From Anaeramoeba flamelloides (Eukaryota; Metamonada; Anaeramoebidae): DNA of 64,000 bases. Positions 35,842 through 46,400 of this stretch are shown one piece after another. The first letter of the stretch is position 1, and the number at the start of each line of letters is the position of its first letter. Location: contig JANTQA010000023.1 of the NCBI GenBank assembly GCA_027625915.1, positions 19,468,001-19,532,000 on the forward strand. The letters run 5' to 3'. A program made the position numbers and the translations under genes. The notes beneath the pieces were generated by a model. That model was not told where the DNA came from and made no database searches. It saw only the letters and a program-made list of their open reading frames with translations.

Positions 35842-38800
35842 AGAATAAAACCAAAAACGATTTAGAATTAAAAGATAAGGAAGAGCAAGTAATTCAAAAA
35901 GAATCAGATAAAAAAAAAAAAGATAAAGATAAAAAAAACGATAAAATCGATTTAAAAAACAAAGATAAAGATAAAAAAGAAAAAGATAAAGATTCAGAAT
36001 CAAAAGAAAAAATAGAATCAAAAGATAAAAAAGATAAAAAAAAAAAGGATAAAAAAACAAAAAAGAATAAAAAAAAAAAAAAAGATAAAAAAAAAAAAAA
36101 TAAAAAAAAAAAAAAGAAGAATAAAACCAAAAAAGATTTAGAATTAAAAGACAATACACCGGAAGTTCTTAAAAAAGAATCAGATAAAAAAGAAAAAAAC
36201 AATGATAAAATTAAAGATAAAGATAAAAAAAATGATAAAATCGATCAAAAAGACAAAGATAAAGATAAAAAAGAAAAAGATAAAGATTCAGAATCCAAAG
36301 ATAAAAAAGAAATTAAAGATAAAGAAAAAAAAAAAGATAAAAAAGATAAAAAAAATAAAAATAAAAAAAAAAAGGATTTAAAAAAAAAGGATAAAAAACA
36401 AAAAGATAAAAATAAGAAAAAAAAATATCAATTAAATGCCAATGAAAATAAAAATGAGGAGATAACACAAAAATCTGAATTAAAAGATCAAGACAACGCA
36501 TTAGATAAACATAAAAAACAATTTATAGATAGCGAAACAGAAAAACAAAATGCAAAGGCAACAAAAAAAGAAAAAGAAAAAGTAAAAAACGAAGGCTTTG
36601 AAAAAATAAAAAAAACAACAAAGGACAAGGACACAATTGATAATGAAAAAAAACCTATTTTTACCCCTATAAAAAAAGAGAAACCAAAAAAATATATCAA
36701 AGTTGAAGAAGAAGATAATGTGCATATAACTGAAGCAAAAATTAATAATAATAAAACCCAAACACAGCAAATACAAAAAATAAACAAAGAAGAAAAGATA
36801 AAAACAAAAATAGAAAATATAAAAGAAAAAAAAATAGAAAAACAACAAGAAAAAGATGAGAAAGAAAACCCAAAAATTAAAACATTTGAGATCAGACAAG
36901 ATACATTTCAAAATAAAGAAGAAAGAAGCGATTACTTTAATATGATGAAAAAAAACTTTCAAATGAGTTTCAAAAATTCAATCGAAAAGAAATCTAAAGA
37001 GACTGAAGAAGAGAAACAAACAAAAAACCAACCAAAAAAACTCACTCATATCAAACGTCCTAAAAGAAGGAATGTTAGACGTCGTACCAAATTAAAAACC
37101 GATCATTTAAATTTAGTTGATCCAAAAAAGGCCGCAGGATCTAAACCCAAAATAAAAACCAACTTTAATGGCAATAAAGTCAATACTGGTAATAATGCTG
37201 AGGGTATCCCTATAAATGAAATTAGGAATTTAAAAAATAGATTAAAAAAAACTCAAAACCCTGATAATATAGATCGCGGAGTGATACTTGGAAGAGTTGT
37301 TGGAGAATTAGGAAAAAATGGAGAAAAGGGCAACCAGACCGCGGATAATTTTAAATTCGAATTATATCAAATCCGAGGTAAGAAAAATATCAGGATCTCC
37401 CTAGTTGAGCCTAGAATTGAAAGTTTAAATCGAGAAGATGTCTTTATTATTGAAACGAAAATGATTATTTATATATGGTGTGGCAAAAACAGTAATCGTA
37501 TTGAAAGGGGAGTTGGTTTGGATTTTGGAAATAAAATAAAAACACAAAAGCATTCTGGAAGACCAAAATTAGTCACGCTGGTTGATGGAGAAAATGATTT
37601 AGCCGAAGGCGAGGATTTTGAAAAAAAAAAGGACAAATTAAGAAATAAAAACTTTACTAAGGATTTTGATCAAAGACACGCAAAGCCCTTTTGGAAATTC
37701 TTTGGTGGCTATAAGAATAAATCCAAAATTGATAAAAAGAATAAGTTAAATTATGATAAGGTTGAATATGAAAATTGGTGGGTTGATCAAATTAAATTAT
37801 ATGAATTTCAACTTGATGGCGAATTAAATAAAATATCTAAAGGTTTCATCAAAGGAAGAGAACTGCTAAGCACGACTTCCGTCTATGTGCTAGTTTCTTG
37901 CTCGGGTGTATTTTTATGGGTGGGCAAGAAAGTCAAGTGGGCATTGAGACAAAAGACGAGGAAGGCGACTGACAAATTGACAACAAAATTTAATTTGCCC
38001 AAGTGGAACACAATTAAAAGGAACTTTGAAAATGGAGAAGATCCACTATTTAAGCAACATTTCATTAGTTGGCCAGACTCATTAATGATTGCAGTGAGTG
38101 CGCCAAGATTTAGATCAAACAAGGCCCAAGTGAACAATAAGCAAAATTTCGATTTGTCAAAGATGCTCAAAGTAGAGCCCAAGGAGGAACTTTTACCAAA
38201 CGATGGCTCCGGAAAGAAAACCATCTGGTGGGTTGATCAGAATAACAAGTACCCACTCGAGGAACAGTACTATGGCCATTTTTGCCAGCACCAATCTTAT
38301 TTAATACATTACAAATATGTTCCAGAGCAAGGGAAGGAACACCAATGTTTATTTTTTTGGCAAGGAAGAGATTCGCCCATAACCGAGAAAGGGGCAAGTG
38401 CGGTGTTAACAATTGAAACAGGTAATAAGGAATTGGGTGGCGAAGCTAAGCAAATAAGGGTTCCACAGGGACTAGAATCGATGTTTTTCTTTTTTACATT
38501 TAAAAACTCCCTAATTATCCATTTTGGTAATAAAGAAAAATGGGACGGTTCAGTGGTGCCCTTTGACACGCCTGCCCTATACCAAATCAAATCTGAAAAT
38601 AATTTCCCCTGTCGGATTGAAAAGCGTGTCAAGATTTCATATGTTAAGGCTCCAGAGTTGAAAAATGATCCATATAAATGCAGAGCAATCCAAGTACCAT
38701 TTAGAATTAGTTCCTTAAATAGCTTTTCTTGCTTTATATTAATAACTGAGGAAATTATTTATTTATGGATTGGTAACAAAGTTTCAGATATTGATATTCA

Positions 38801-39707
38801 ACATTGTAAAAATGACATCATACCGAAATTTCTTAAAATTAAAACAAGAAAAGTAATTGAGATCAATGAAACAAATGAAAGCAAAAAATCTGTCAAATTT
38901 TACGATCTGTTTTTCAAAGAAATGTTAAACAATGAACAAAACGAAGAAAAGAAAGATCAATGGAAAAATATTTTGAAGCAATCTAAATTTAAAAAAAAAC
39001 GAAAATTCTTTAAGAAGCAATATTTTAATTTTGACTCAAATCTGTTAAAGCAATTGGATTTACAAAATGAAATTCAAAATCATGAACTAATGAAAATTAA
39101 ACTTTGGGAATGTAGATATGAAAAGGGAATTTTTGATGTTGAACAAATACCCGTGTTACAACAATTATTGAAACATGACAATTGCTATATAATGGATGCC
39201 AACTGGGCTGTGTTTTTATGGATTGGGCTATCTGTGAACCAAAATGGCGAAATTGCTAAAAAGAGCATTGACACTGCAATTAAATATAACATCAAAATTG
39301 CGAAGAGCAACAAAAACAGCAAAAAAAAAAAACGCAAAAAAATACCAGTTTATAAAATATTAGGCGGGCATGAGCCTATAGAATTTGTTACTTACTTTTG
39401 GGGCTGGGACGATGATATTAAAGTCAAAAACCCAAGAATTAAATTGAAAAAAAGAATAATCGAACAATTGTCATCAATATCAATACTTGGCCAACAAGAC
39501 GAAATTAGAACATCTAAAGTTACCAAGAAATATTCCTTTAAAGATCTAACTAGCGACAAACCCCCCAAAAATATAGATAAAAAACGTTTAGAAGATTTCT
39601 TATTGGATAAAGAATTCGAAACAATTTTTAAAATGCCTCGAAATGATTTTGAACGGTTACCCAATTGGAAAAAAAGACAAAAAAAAAAGGAAGTTGGTTT
39701 ATTTTAA
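32683..39707 (+). CDS. Supervillin/villidin-like gelsolin-repeat protein with villin headpiece
   Basis: The gene encodes an actin-binding protein of about 2,340 residues in one apparent exon. The start is the ATG at 32683 (MSKSNERKKR). Residues from about 160 to 1,500 are Lys/Asp/Glu/Asn-rich low complexity. From 37350 five gelsolin-like repeats follow: about 37354-37560 (FELYQIRG...IYIWCG), 37789-37985 (IKLYEF...VFLWVGK), 38220-38420, 38573-38830 (IIYLWIGN) and 39100-39290 (AVFLWIG). A complete villin headpiece ends the protein (39530-39707; FKMPRNDFERLPNWK...KKKEVGLF), keeping the Lys and the Leu-Phe end used for F-actin contact. The frame shifts twice: at a 7-A run (35158-35164) and within a 58-A run (35771-35828). 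Each is explained by one surplus A. Homopolymer errors in the assembly are the likeliest cause, but decay of the gene or slippage is possible. Five repeats plus headpiece matches supervillin/villidin better than villin. Confidence 0.85.
33922..34545 (+). repeat. Near-identical 324-bp tandem duplication inside coding sequence
   Basis: Two consecutive copies, about 33922-34222 and 34246-34545, encode about 100 residues each. They run from EEKKDEIKKDLKLKDDNKDK through KETTTKPKEKANLKVKSKNE. They differ at only a handful of bases (for example KDKDN against KDQDD). The offset is exactly 108 codons, so the frame is kept. A third, partial copy follows at about 34566-34650. Confidence 0.9.
35771..35828 (+). 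repeat. 58-base poly-A run inside coding sequence
   Basis: An uninterrupted run of 58 A residues coding for poly-Lys. The reading frame on its left (KDKKEKDKKKK) and on its right (KEKKKKNKTKNDLELKDK) differ by one base. The run length is therefore either mis-sequenced or truly variable. Confidence 0.95.
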
Positions 39708-41239
39708 TGTTATTAATTTATTGTTTTTTTTTTTTCTTTCTTTCTTTCTTTTTTTTTTACTTACCTCTTTACTTTTTACTTTATTCTTTATCCTTTTATA
39801 TACCACTTTTACCTTATACCTCTTTTTGTTCTGATTTTTTTTTTTTAAGATTTAGTTCTATATAATTAAAAAATATTTAATTTTTATCTCAAAATCAATA
39901 AATTGATTATCATTATAAATTTTATTCTTTGTAAATTGAAGTTACTATTTTTCACAAGAAGAGTATATATGTCCTTAATATAAAAAAGATCTATTTTTTT
40001 CTGATTAATATTTTTCGAAATCTAGTTCATAACTTAATTCAATTAACCACTCCGATAATTTTTTTTAGAATAAAAACATTCTCAACTTTTGAATATCAAA
40101 AATATTTTTTGAAATTACTAGACACTTTTTTATTTTTTTTTGAAAAATTGGGGTTGAGAATATTATGAAATCAAATAATAAGTTAATTTATTGAAGTAGA
40201 ATCTTTTTACAAAGAGTTTATCTTTTTTAACTAACTTTTTTTTTAATTTTTGCCATTTAAAAAGAAAAAAACATTTGAAGCCCAATTCGTCCCTTTTGTG
40301 AATATAAAATTCCCATAATTTAGAATTTGTTTTAGTAAATGAGTTAAAATAAGATATTGTAAATAAAAATATACATAATTTTAAGTTTGAATTCAATAAT
40401 TTAGGCAAAAAATATTTTCAAGAAGTAGTTAAATGGAAACTTTATTTCTTTCTTTTTTTTTTTTTGTTTTTTTAATTTTTTTAATTGAATGTATTTGTTC
40501 AGTTTTACATTTTTAGTTTTTTTTTTGGGTTGTTAGGGCATATGATTAATTTACCCCATTCTTGAATTACAAATACTAAAAAAGTATGAAAATTAAAAAG
40601 ATAATGATTAATATTATATCATATTTATGACCAATCTAATTTAAAAATAATTCACTTGAATTGAGGATGAAACAAACTAAATTCCAAAAATTTTGAAACA
40701 GTTGAAAGAATAGCAATACTTCAGGCACTAAATTCAAGCAAGGTGAAACCCGATTTTAAAGTATGTTGTTATTAGGTGTAAATCACATTAGTGCTAAATT
40801 GTTCAAATGTCTCTAAAAAATCCGAAAGTCAAATAGTGATATTTGTTGATCTAATTAATTAAAAATCTCCCTTATATTAGTAAAAAAATCAACAATTTCA
40901 GAAAAGAATCGTACATTAGCAACAAATTAAAAGATTGAATTATCAAAATATCGACTTCAAAATAGCAAAAAATCTATCTTAAATCTATCTTGGAATTGAT
41001 GTTTTATGTTAAAAAAGTTCAATTTTCATACAATTAACAGATCATTGTCAAATGTTTGTAGATGAGTTAATTTTAATTACATTTGGGAAATAAAAAGTAT
41101 TAAATCAAAAATTAAATTCAATATATAAAATTATTATTTAATTTGGATTAAAACCTAATAAAGATAAAACAGTACTATTAAAAAATTTTTTTTAAAAAAA
41201 TAAATATTTAGTATTTATTTAAATAAAATATCACATATA

Positions 41240-41778
41240 AACCCCAATTCAAAATTTTTAACACACCAAAATTCGATTTGTGAAAAACAAAACTTATTTT
41301 AATAATTCCCAAAGAAATACCAAATTAGAACCATTCGCCAATTGAAATGTTAACACTTGTTTATAAATTACAATACTCAGAAAACAATAAATAAATAATT
41401 ATCAATACTAATAAATCATGGGTTTGTTAAAAATTTTGGAGAGAGCAAAACAAAAAAATACAATTAGTGAATTTGTTGAAATTCTATTAGGAATATTGAT
41501 AGATCGTATGGTCAGATACTACCAATTAATATTATTTGAGTTCTTCTATTTGTAACAACTTGACTTTAACACAATATCAATTGTTGAAAAAAATTTTGAT
41601 TGAATGAAACAAATTACGTAATTCAAAAAATGAAATGAAATGAAAACAAAAAACTAAAAGATGAAGAAATGATTTCGATATTTTTACCAAAATCTTAATT
41701 ATTTCCAATTTGAATGAAATTGTATTATTGTGATTCTTTGGAACATTTTAGCTGTGTGAAAAATTTTGAATTTTAGTT
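41240..41778 (+). mobile_element. Tc1/mariner-like MITE (539 bp, TA-flanked)
   Basis: TA lies at 41238-41239 and 41779-41780. The left end is AACCCCAATTCAAAATTTTT, and the right end in reverse complement is AACTAAAATTCAAAATTTTT. The element is collinear, in opposite orientation, with 16366-16900 (shared internal CCAATTGAAATGTTAACACT-like and ATTCTATTAGGAATATTGAT stretches). There is no transposase. Confidence 0.85.
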
Positions 41779-41885
41779 TAGTTTAAAATTTAAAATAAAT
41801 CAAAAGAGAACTTTAATTGTTCTAAACAATTATTTAATAACAATTCTCTTAATAGCAACTTAAAAATAAGATTATTGAAATCTAA

Positions 41886-42257
41886 TTAATATTAAATCAA
41901 TTAACAAATGGATTAGAAATTTTTAATCATGAAATAAAAATAATAAATTATTCAAATTCTTGGATTAATTCACGTATTAGTAGAATAAGCAAAATAAACA
42001 GAAACACACCTATTCTTAATTATAAAACAGAATTTAAAATCGAAAATATGGTAATTTCTCTTAATAAAAAAAAATTCAAATTAAAAAAAAAAATAAAAAA
42101 TTTATTTCTTCATTGTTTTAAAAAATTAATAAAATTCAATCAACAAACAAACAATAAAATCAATTGGAATACAAAATATTTAGTTGGATTGAAAGAAGAA
42201 AATTATAAATATATATATAATGAATTATTAAATCTCAAGAGTCGGAAATGCTCTTAG
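41886..42257 (+). other. Unassigned 123-codon open frame
   Basis: It is open from 41886 with the first ATG at 42048, ending TAG at 42255. The translation has ordinary-looking composition in places (NYSNSWINSRISRISKINR; KYLVGLKEENYKYIYNELL) and a Lys-rich middle. It starts about 100 bp after the MITE and runs into a poly-T stretch. It could be the decayed C-terminal part of a transposable-element protein. I recognise no domain. Confidence 0.3.
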
Positions 42258-42762
42258 CTTTTTTTTTTTTTATTGATTTTGTAAATAAAAAGAAAATTCA
42301 AGAAATTTTCTTTTTAATTCTCAAATAAAAAAAAAATACCAAAAATTCTCTTTTTATTTCGAAAATTAAAAAAAAAACAATACACTTAACGGCACTTGAA
42401 ATCACTTCAAGAAACACTAAATTTGTTTAGAATCTTATTATCAAAAGTATAAAATATGTAAAATAATAACTCATATAATATCTTTTCTTTAAAAAATTGA
42501 AAAGAAAAAAATTTATATTTATATAAAGACAAGAAAAAGTAATAGAAAAGTAAAATATGAAAAAGGTTAAAAAAAATAATCAAAAAAGAATTAAAACTTA
42601 AATTGAAAAGTTTTTTTTACACTTCATACGCTGAGTTATTTGTCTGGTTTTTATGAATTAAGTTTCTGGATGATATTGTATAATTGCTTCTAATAAAGCA
42701 TCCTAAATATTTGAACAACTATCGATCAAATGGAATAGGTTACTTGATATAGTTTTAGATTT

Positions 42763-42797
42763 AGGGCTTTATAAATCAGGCGAACCTATAAAGCCCT
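42763..42797. repeat. Perfect 11-bp hairpin
   Basis: AGGGCTTTATA (42763-42773) and TATAAAGCCCT (42787-42797) form a perfect stem with a 13-base loop, AATCAGGCGAACC. It is unusually GC-rich for the window. Function is unknown. Confidence 0.8.
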
Positions 42798-43437
42798 GAG
42801 TTTTTAAGAATAAGAATTAGTTTTGAAATTTTCTTTTTGGTTTTTATTTTTTTATGAATTGTTTCTTCATTTTTTTTTGAAGGTTTCCCAAATCTTGTTT
42901 TCGCAAAATCCCAGTACAAGATGTAGACTAGACACCACTAACACATTCCAAGTGATTATTGGACATATTACACCTAAAAGTTACATTCAATTGGCTTCAG
43001 TTGGGATCAGATCTTCTCTATTAGATTCAGTTAGCACTCCAATCACTCCAGTTAAGTTTTACTTTTGATCTGATCATGAACCAGCTAGTTTGTTTAAGAT
43101 CAAATAATGAACATTTTTACCAATTCTTAGAATGTTTTTTTTGTTCCTTTTGCTCTAAACAAACGTACACAAAAAAACAAAAAAGAGAAGGAACCAAAGG
43201 AAACTAACAGGAGGATCCCAAATAACATGAAAAAAAGTGAATTTGGAAAGAGTAAAAAGTATAAAAAATAAAAATTATTAATATTTATTGAAAATGTAAT
43301 TAAAAATATTGAATTAAGTGTACAATCAATTTAAAAAAAATATAATAAATCCTGAAGATAAAATCAAAATCATAAAAAAAATAGATCAAAAATAATAAAA
43401 CATCTTTTAAATTTTAAAAATTGTAAAATTCTATTGA

Positions 43438-43475
<38 letters not shown>

Positions 43476-43498
43476 ACAAACAAATGTAATGGTTAATT

Positions 43499-46400
43499 TT
43501 AGAAATTTCTTCTTCTTTGTTTAAAAATTGAAATGAGTGATTCTGAGCAAACTCCAAGCACAACTTGATAAGGGTGAAATTGCAAAGCAGACACGGACCC
43601 AAGTTTTTGCCCCATAAAAGTGTTATAATAGGAAATTGCAGAAAGTTTTTTCCCGTTTAAATTGAAAGTGCAAAACAGTTGGTCTTCATAGCCTGTTGCA
43701 ATAAAAGGCCCATGGTCATGTAAATGCATTGTAGACATTTCTGACTTTGGAGAGGATATTGTTAAGGTGGTTTTATTTGATCTTAGATCCCATAATTTAA
43801 TTTTACCATCCCTTGAACCAGAAACAAGTTGATGGTAACCACCTTTTTGTTTCAAAACCGAAATTATTGTATCCTTGTGTTCCTTCAATATTTTGACCGG
43901 CTTTAATTTGGAATGCAACCTTATGTCATAGATTAATAATCTTCCATCCCGAGAACCAGCGTATAATGTTGTGTCGCCGAGGGGGTCACTTTTTATTGTG
44001 GTGATTTTCGTTTTAAGGTTTAATGGGATTGTTAAAGATATTTGTTTTTTTTCAATATCCCATACCTTTATAAATCTGGAATTTCTCGAACAAACAATAA
44101 TATTCCCACTTATTTGGTTCCAATCCATGGGCAATTTGAAAGTTTTTTTTTTTTTAATTATCTTTCTCCGTTCTTGATTTTTTTTTAATTTTGTATTGTT
44201 CCTTTTTTGGCTTGTTATTGATTTTTTTTTCTTTTTCTTTGAATGGTTATGATTTCTTAAATTTCGATGATTGTTGATTGTCGACCAAGCTGTGACCAAT
44301 TGTGGCTTTTTGTCTTCTTCAAAGAAATTTCTCCAAACTCGAACAACACCATTATTTGTACCAGTTATTATTGAGAAATCTCCTTCTTCGTTTGTTAAAG
44401 TTAAAAAATTTAATTTTGATTTATAATTCGCGCTTTTAAAAAATATGGAATTTTTATTTTTATTGCTATTAACACTATTCTTGCTATTATAACTATTATC
44501 ATTATCGTTATTATCATGATCATTATTGTTAATATTAATATCACTATTATCACTATTATCATTACCATTATCATTGCAGTTGTAATTGTTATTAAAAGTT
44601 TTGATCATCTTCCCATTATCTATTTCCCAATTCCATATATTGATTGTATGCTTCCCATCAGAAGTGAATAGTATTGGTTCAAATGGGTGGAAAACTAGCG
44701 AATCGATATTTGCAGTTTTGTTGTCTATTAGAGCAATTCTATGGTCAATTTCCCTTTTATTACAATCTGGTGTTGATAAATATTGGGCGAGAGAAAATTT
44801 TGTTCTGTCAATTAATTTCCGATGATAATAATAGTTTTTAAGTTTTTTAGTTTCAAATATTGAATTAGGAGTAATCATTGGTTTCAAAAAGTTTTGTGAA
44901 CACCAATTGAATAAAATCGAATCTAATGCATTGAATTTAATTGGCTTTTCATTATTATTTTGCAAATTAAAATTATTTAATTTATTCAAATTATCCAAAT
45001 ACATTCCATTACCATTAACATTATCATTTTTATTTTTATTTTTATTTGTATTTTCATTTTCATTTTTATTTTCATTTTCATTTTCATTTTCATTTTTGTT
45101 TTCGTTTTCGTTTTCGTTTTCATTTTCATTTTCATTTTCAATCTTATTTTCATTTTTGTTTGCAACAGTATTGTTATCCATGTTATTATGGTTGTTATTA
45201 TTATCATCAATAATAATATTATCGAGTTTATTATTATTAATAATATGATTATTATTAGTGTTGAAAACTTGATTTGAATTTATTCGATTTATTTCAGGAA
45301 ATTCTGAATCATTTGTAGGTGATATTTCTAATGATAATGAATTTTTATTTCTATGATATAATTTCTTCTTCTTATTATGATTGGAATTTTTTTTAATTAA
45401 ATTATTTGTATTTGTATTTGTTAATTGTAATTTGGAAAAATCAATCTTCCAGTTATTATAAAGTTGTTGAATCACTTTTTTAGCTTTATTAGAAATAATT
45501 GGGAAAGGATCAGAACAGAATTCATTTAATTTGATCCAAATATAATAAAAAATGGTTTTATAATAATTTAAAGTTGAAAAAAATTGAGTTTGTTCAAGTT
45601 GATTTAAATTTTGCAATAAAGATATTTCTTTAATATTCTTTTGATAAAGAGAAACAAATTTTGTTAAAATTATTAATAATTCATTTCTAACTAAAATGCT
45701 TCCATCATGATTCAAGCCAGCTAATGTTAAAGCAATTTTCATTTCTATTTCAAATTTCTTTTTTTGTTTTTCTCGTTTTAAAATTGTTTTTTGATTAATA
45801 TTTTGAGATTTATTAAAGTTTTTCGATTTATTAAAGTTTTTCGATTTGTTAAAATTTTTCGATTTGTTAAAGTTTTTCGATTTGTTAAAATTTTTTGTAT
45901 TATTAAGATTTTTTTTTTGAAATTTTTTGTTTGAAGAAAGTCTACTAAATTGATTTTTTTTTATTTGATTAAATTTTTTTTTCTTTTTTAATCTTAATTC
46001 TTTTTTTAATTCTTTTTTATTATTCTCTTCATAATTATAATTCTTTTTATCATTAACATTTTCATCATTATCATTAACATTATCATTATCGTCATGGTTG
46101 GTGTTTTTTTTTTTGAAATTTTTTATAATTTTAGATTTTGAAAAATTTTTTATTGAATTGTTTTCGATTATTGAATCAAGATCATAATTAGTTACCAAAT
46201 TAGAATTTTGATTGAATTCAATACTTTTTGACCTTAATAAACCGAATCCATCATTTTTTTCTAAATTTACTCCACCTAAAAACACATTCAATGCGTAAAT
46301 CACACTAGCTCTAACAATGGGAATGGGGTCATTTAATAAAGGAAATAAAGTCTCATGGGCATTTTTTTGTATTGCTTCTTTTTTTCCTGGATTATAATCT

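Larger units (their letters stand above)
39708..43498. other. Convergent intergenic region between villin-like gene and raptor
   Basis: This is the 3' flank of two convergent genes. It begins with T-rich sequence (probable 3' UTR of the villin-like gene) and ends with a 30-base A run next to the raptor stop. It holds a MITE (41240-41778), an unknown open frame (41886-42257), a hairpin repeat (about 42245-42410) and a perfect 11-bp hairpin (42763-42797). The stretch 42890-43080 is less AT-rich than its surroundings but shows no recognisable gene. Confidence 0.65.

Noticed and set aside
35184-36962. Long minus-strand open frames rich in Phe, Leu and Tyr opposite the Lys-rich region
   Set aside because: They are the antisense reading of GATAAA/AAAGAT repeats. 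Composition is artificial, and the plus strand continues into conserved gelsolin repeats.
42763-42797. Possible tRNA
   Set aside because: There is only one stem, with no D- or T-arm consensus around it.
42823-43068. 81-codon frame in a less AT-rich patch
   Set aside because: It has no recognisable domain, its start is not ATG-supported by context, and it has no neighbouring exon.
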